From Desulfobacterales bacterium (GTDB lineage Bacteria > Desulfobacterota > Desulfobacteria > Desulfobacterales > Desulfobacteraceae): a stretch of DNA of 6,332 bases. A program made the position numbers and the translations under genes. The stretch's first letter is position 1, and each line of letters opens with the position of its first letter. Positions 4,108 through 6,332 of this stretch are shown piece after piece. The notes beneath the pieces are model-generated. The model worked only from the letters and a program-made list of their open reading frames with translations. It made no database searches and was not told the origin of the DNA. The DNA lies in contig JAKSBO010000743.1 of assembly GCA_022361095.1 (NCBI GenBank), positions 1 through 6,332 of the forward strand, in the 5' to 3' direction.

Positions 4108-5685
4108 TTAATGGGGCATCAAATGATGCTTTTTTAAAAAACAGGTGGATACACAGAACGCGGAAAATTTGAATAGAAATTCAATGAGTTCGGGGACAGA
4201 GATGACCTGATTGAATTCGCCAAGATGGGGGCCGGTAAAAAGCATGATCTCCTTTTCCCCTTTGGCCGGTATAGCAGTAGCACCCCGTTCCCTTAAAAAT
4301 TGTTTAAATTGATCATCGTCCATGGCCAATTGGTCCTGTACTCTCAGTAACTCCTGCATATGTGCATCAATCCCCATTTTTTCGATGAGACGTTCAATCA
4401 GTGCAGGGATATTAAATGGGGCCGGGTCAAAGGTGTCTGACTTGGTTAGGCCTTTAAAATAATGTTTACATACCCCTGTTAAAAGGGATTCAAACAGATC
4501 TGGGCAAAACAGATCCCGGGTATCCACATAGGGGCGCGAGTCGTCTGTTCCCCTTCTGTGCGGGGCTTTGTTTCTAAAGCATGCGCCTGCAACCAGAATA
4601 AAACTAAGCAGGTATTCGCCGGTATAATGTTCAAGGTCCAGGGGTTTTGCCCGGCAGGCAATATGTTCAAAATCCCGCAACCCGGATGCGGCAAAATTGG
4701 GAAACCGGCTGGAGTCCAGCCACTGATCCAGGCGCCCGGCATGTTCCCACAGATACCTGCCATTGTCGTTTCTTCTCTCCTGTTGAACCCGGTTATGGAA
4801 TAGCGGGATCAGTGCGGTATGGAAAATCCCCTGGGATGACAGTTGGCCCAAGGCAAGGGCGGATTTGAAAAACGACAGTTTAATGTGTTCCAGGTCTGTA
4901 CCTTTTAGATTGGGGTATTCATAATAACCCGGGCAGGGGATGAAGGCGATACAGACAGGTTCACTGATTGTTTTCGGACCGCCTTCGGGCAGTTTGTCTG
5001 TGATTTTAAATAGATATCGGTCCTGAATACACACAGGTTTTGGAACATGGTTTTCAAATTCCAGAGAATTTATGGAGAACCAGTCCATCCAGATCGCTTC
5101 CTGGTAAATTTCATTGATATTGTCTTTTGTTGTGGCAAATTTGATGACGCCGATGATCTTTTCTTTAGCCCGGAGAATAAGGCTCCTGCCTTTCCAGGCC
5201 CATTGGGTGTCTGTCGGGAATCCCTGCCCTGGGAGTGTCAAGTTTTCAGCAAGACAAGAAATATCCGTGTCCAATGGTATGATGTTCGGAAACGACGGCA
5301 TGTTCGATACAGGACGATTCTCCGCAAGTTGGCCCAATGCCTGGCTCAAAGCCCGCAGCTTGTTTCCGGAACTTTTCATCAAAAGCGACACAAGTTTGGG
5401 TACGATGGGCCGGGTAATATCGTTTTGCCTTGCTTTACCCATGTCCACCAGGGTGCAGGCAGCCTCATGATATAAAAAAAAGGCCTGTTTGGCCTTTTTA
5501 AACCCCGCAGTTTTAAATACGGAAAACAGTGCATCCAGGGTGTGTCGGGTAACAGTGAGCGGATAATCCGCCGCGTGCCCGCCAATATATTTGATACCCA
5601 TATATGCCGCAGAAAAATCCAGGCGATGATTGATAAGAAGCTGTTCTTCCCTGATTCGTGCACTGGAGGGAGGGGCGTGGCTCAT
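4108..5685 (-). CDS. Divergent kinase-fold protein, tentatively SidJ-related pseudokinase
   Basis: This is a 525-residue cytoplasmic protein with no signal peptide or transmembrane helix. Residues 1-125 are mostly helical and could be a repeat-like platform. From about 160 a protein-kinase-like order can be traced: beta3 lysine in GVIKFA (179-184, Lys182), an alphaC-like helix with Glu192 or Glu196, a hinge region near 243-262, a catalytic-loop-like GIFHTALIPLFHN (286-298) and a DFG-like RDFEH (337-341, Asp338). The HRD aspartate position appears to be Ala291, so canonical kinase activity is doubtful. SidJ of Legionella uses such a fold for protein polyglutamylation, and I recall SidJ-related pseudokinases in Desulfobacterota, so that is my best guess. 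The C-terminal 130 residues are helical and charged. The ATG at 5685 follows an A-rich stretch without a clear Shine-Dalgarno; Met29 is an alternative start. The last codons overlap the mltD terminator. The gene is certain; the function is inference. Confidence 0.8.
   Translation of the reverse strand: MSHAPPSSARIREEQLLINHRLDFSAAYMGIKYIGGHAADYPLTVTRHTLDALFSVFKTAGFKKAKQAFFLYHEAACTLVDMGKARQNDITRPIVPKLVSLLMKSSGNKLRALSQALGQLAENRPVSNMPSFPNIIPLDTDISCLAENLTLPGQGFPTDTQWAWKGRSLILRAKEKIIGVIKFATTKDNINEIYQEAIWMDWFSINSLEFENHVPKPVCIQDRYLFKITDKLPEGGPKTISEPVCIAFIPCPGYYEYPNLKGTDLEHIKLSFFKSALALGQLSSQGIFHTALIPLFHNRVQQERRNDNGRYLWEHAGRLDQWLDSSRFPNFAASGLRDFEHIACRAKPLDLEHYTGEYLLSFILVAGACFRNKAPHRRGTDDSRPYVDTRDLFCPDLFESLLTGVCKHYFKGLTKSDTFDPAPFNIPALIERLIEKMGIDAHMQELLRVQDQLAMDDDQFKQFLRERGATAIPAKGEKEIMLFTGPHLGEFNQVISVPELIEFLFKFSAFCVSTCFLKKHHLMPH
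4116..4135 (+). terminator. Intrinsic terminator of mltD, inside the convergent gene's 3' end
   Basis: GCATC (4116-4120) pairs with GATGC (4125-4129) around an AAAT loop, followed by six T (4130-4135) on the plus strand. The stem is short (5 bp), but position and T-run fit the end of the mltD transcript, whose stop is at 4065-4067. The same bases encode the last residues (HHLMPH) of the minus-strand gene, so the two transcription units overlap at their ends. No separate terminator for the minus-strand gene is seen in the 40 bp between the stops. Confidence 0.6.
5474..5499 (-). terminator. Terminator-like hairpin inside the pseudokinase reading frame
   Basis: Read on the minus strand, AAAAAGGCC, loop AAACA, then GGCCTTTTT form a perfect 9-bp stem with a 5-nt loop, and the T-run continues to eight T (5481-5474). 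This is the shape of an intrinsic terminator, but it lies at about codons 63-71 of the 525-codon gene, encoding the KAKQAFF region. Whether it stops RNA polymerase in a translated message is unknown. It may act only when translation is weak. Confidence 0.4.
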
Positions 5686-5730
5686 TTTTTTATTTAGGGG
5701 TGTCCGTAAGTTGTTAAAATATTATGACGC

Positions 5731-5753
5731 GGGCGGGGCATCGGGGGTGATGG
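5731..5753 (+). other. G-rich tract in the gap between the coiled-coil gene and the pseudokinase
   Basis: The 86-bp gap 5686-5771 holds no gene. On the plus strand it carries runs of 3, 4, 5 and 2 G (5731-5733, 5735-5738, 5743-5747, 5752-5753), a near-match to a G-quadruplex motif. The corresponding minus-strand RNA would be C-rich. An AT-rich stretch with CATAAT on the minus strand follows at about 5719-5724, which could be a -10, but no properly spaced -35 was found. No terminator is seen after the upstream gene, so co-transcription with the pseudokinase is plausible. Confidence 0.25.
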
Positions 5754-5771
5754 ACTAAGTGAAACCATGTG

Positions 5772-6332
5772 CTATTGGGAAAGATCCTGCTCTGAAATCC
5801 CCCCGGTGCCTGGTGTCTTAAGGTCCGGTTGATCCGGTTGCTGGCGCTCTGGGGTGGGGATATCAGGGATAGGGGGGGCTTGCGGCTTTATGGGTGACTT
5901 GGCCTGGGTTTTCGGCTCTGCAGCCGCAGCCGCGGCCTTTTGAGCCGTTGAATTTGCTGCGTCTGCACGTTTTTTTACCTCTGACATCTGTTTTTCAAGA
6001 TCCTGTTTGAGCAGGCCTATCTTTTTGTCTAAGGAGGCCGTGGCCTCCTTTTTTAATTGATCCAGTTTTTTGCCCAGCAGGCTTGTCTCCTTGACCAGTT
6101 GTGCCATTCTTTGTTCATAAGCGGACAATTCAAGCAGTCTTGCGTCAAACTCTTCCTTAAACAGGCGGAACTCTTTTTTAATCTGCCCGGAGACCGCCTT
6201 GAAATCCGAACTGTTTTTATCAATGGCTGATAAAAGCTCACGGTTAATACGTTCCGTGGTCGCTAGCGTGGATTTATTCTGGCCTGCATTGGCCTTAATC
6301 CGTTTATCCAGCTTAACAAGGGCCGCTTCCAT
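5772..6332 (-). CDS. Coiled-coil, Ala/Pro-rich protein, C-terminal part, cut by right edge
   Basis: The frame is open from the right edge to TAG at 5774-5772, giving 186 visible residues. The Met at the very edge may be internal, because the first residues already look like coiled coil. Residues about 20-122 are strongly helical, rich in Lys, Glu and Leu, with heptad-like spacing (KKLDQLKKEA, KKIGLLKQDLEKQ). An Ala-rich stretch (124-138) and a Pro-rich, probably disordered tail (139-175, with PIPDIPTPE) follow, ending GGISEQDLSQ. No catalytic motif is visible. A membrane anchor could lie in the unseen N-terminus, as in many envelope coiled-coil proteins, but this is a guess. It is upstream of the pseudokinase on the same strand with an 86-bp gap, so the two may share a transcript. 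I do not recognise the family. Confidence 0.65.
   Translation of the reverse strand: MEAALVKLDKRIKANAGQNKSTLATTERINRELLSAIDKNSSDFKAVSGQIKKEFRLFKEEFDARLLELSAYEQRMAQLVKETSLLGKKLDQLKKEATASLDKKIGLLKQDLEKQMSEVKKRADAANSTAQKAAAAAAEPKTQAKSPIKPQAPPIPDIPTPERQQPDQPDLKTPGTGGISEQDLSQ

Noticed and set aside
5047..5475. 142-codon plus-strand frame opposite the pseudokinase
   Set aside because: The product is low in recognisable features and lies antisense to a 525-codon frame with kinase-like motifs.
1..6332. CRISPR array, tRNA, riboswitch, transposase or phage attachment site
   Set aside because: No regularly spaced direct repeats, cloverleaf sequence, known aptamer core or recombinase gene could be seen.

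Overview
The window is about 6.3 kb of moderate-GC bacterial DNA. It looks like chromosome from a sulfate-reducing member of the Desulfobacterota, of the Desulfobacterales type. That assignment is an inference from protein style: a suhB/rbgA/prc-like gene set, a MltD-like transglycosylase with LysM repeats, and a kinase-like protein resembling a family I associate with this group. No rRNA or tRNA gene, CRISPR array, transposase or integrase is visible.

Region 1 (about 1-2540, minus strand) is a compact operon read right to left. It begins with an inositol-monophosphatase-family gene (suhB-like, TTG start at 2450). A small two-helix membrane protein follows, then the circularly permuted ribosome-assembly GTPase RbgA/YlqF, then the N-terminal 188 residues of the periplasmic tail-specific protease Prc/Tsp, which runs off the left edge. 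The last three genes are fused by overlaps: 4 nt (ATGA) and 14 nt. The operon joins ribosome-associated functions with envelope proteolysis.

Region 2 (2451-2873) is the divergent intergenic region and the most structured non-coding DNA here. It holds a candidate promoter for the minus-strand operon and a possible 42-residue ORF on the plus strand. It also holds a nested inverted repeat and a 148-bp imperfect palindrome that looks like a decayed MITE- or REP-like element. An exact 11-bp direct repeat (CGGATATTATG) brackets almost all of this, and each copy ends in an ATG.

Region 3 (2874-4135, plus strand) is a secreted MltD-type lytic transglycosylase with an N-terminal Pro/Lys/Glu linker, a GH23-like catalytic core, a degenerate LysM-like segment and a C-terminal LysM. 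Its probable intrinsic terminator lies inside the 3' end of the convergent gene.

Region 4 (4108-6332, minus strand) contains a 525-residue protein with a divergent kinase fold, tentatively a SidJ-related pseudokinase. It has a beta3-type lysine and a DFG-like DFE, but the HRD-type aspartate appears to be lost. Upstream on the same strand is the C-terminal part of a coiled-coil, Ala/Pro-rich protein cut by the right edge. The pseudokinase is the best candidate for undescribed biology. A strong terminator-like hairpin lies early in its reading frame.
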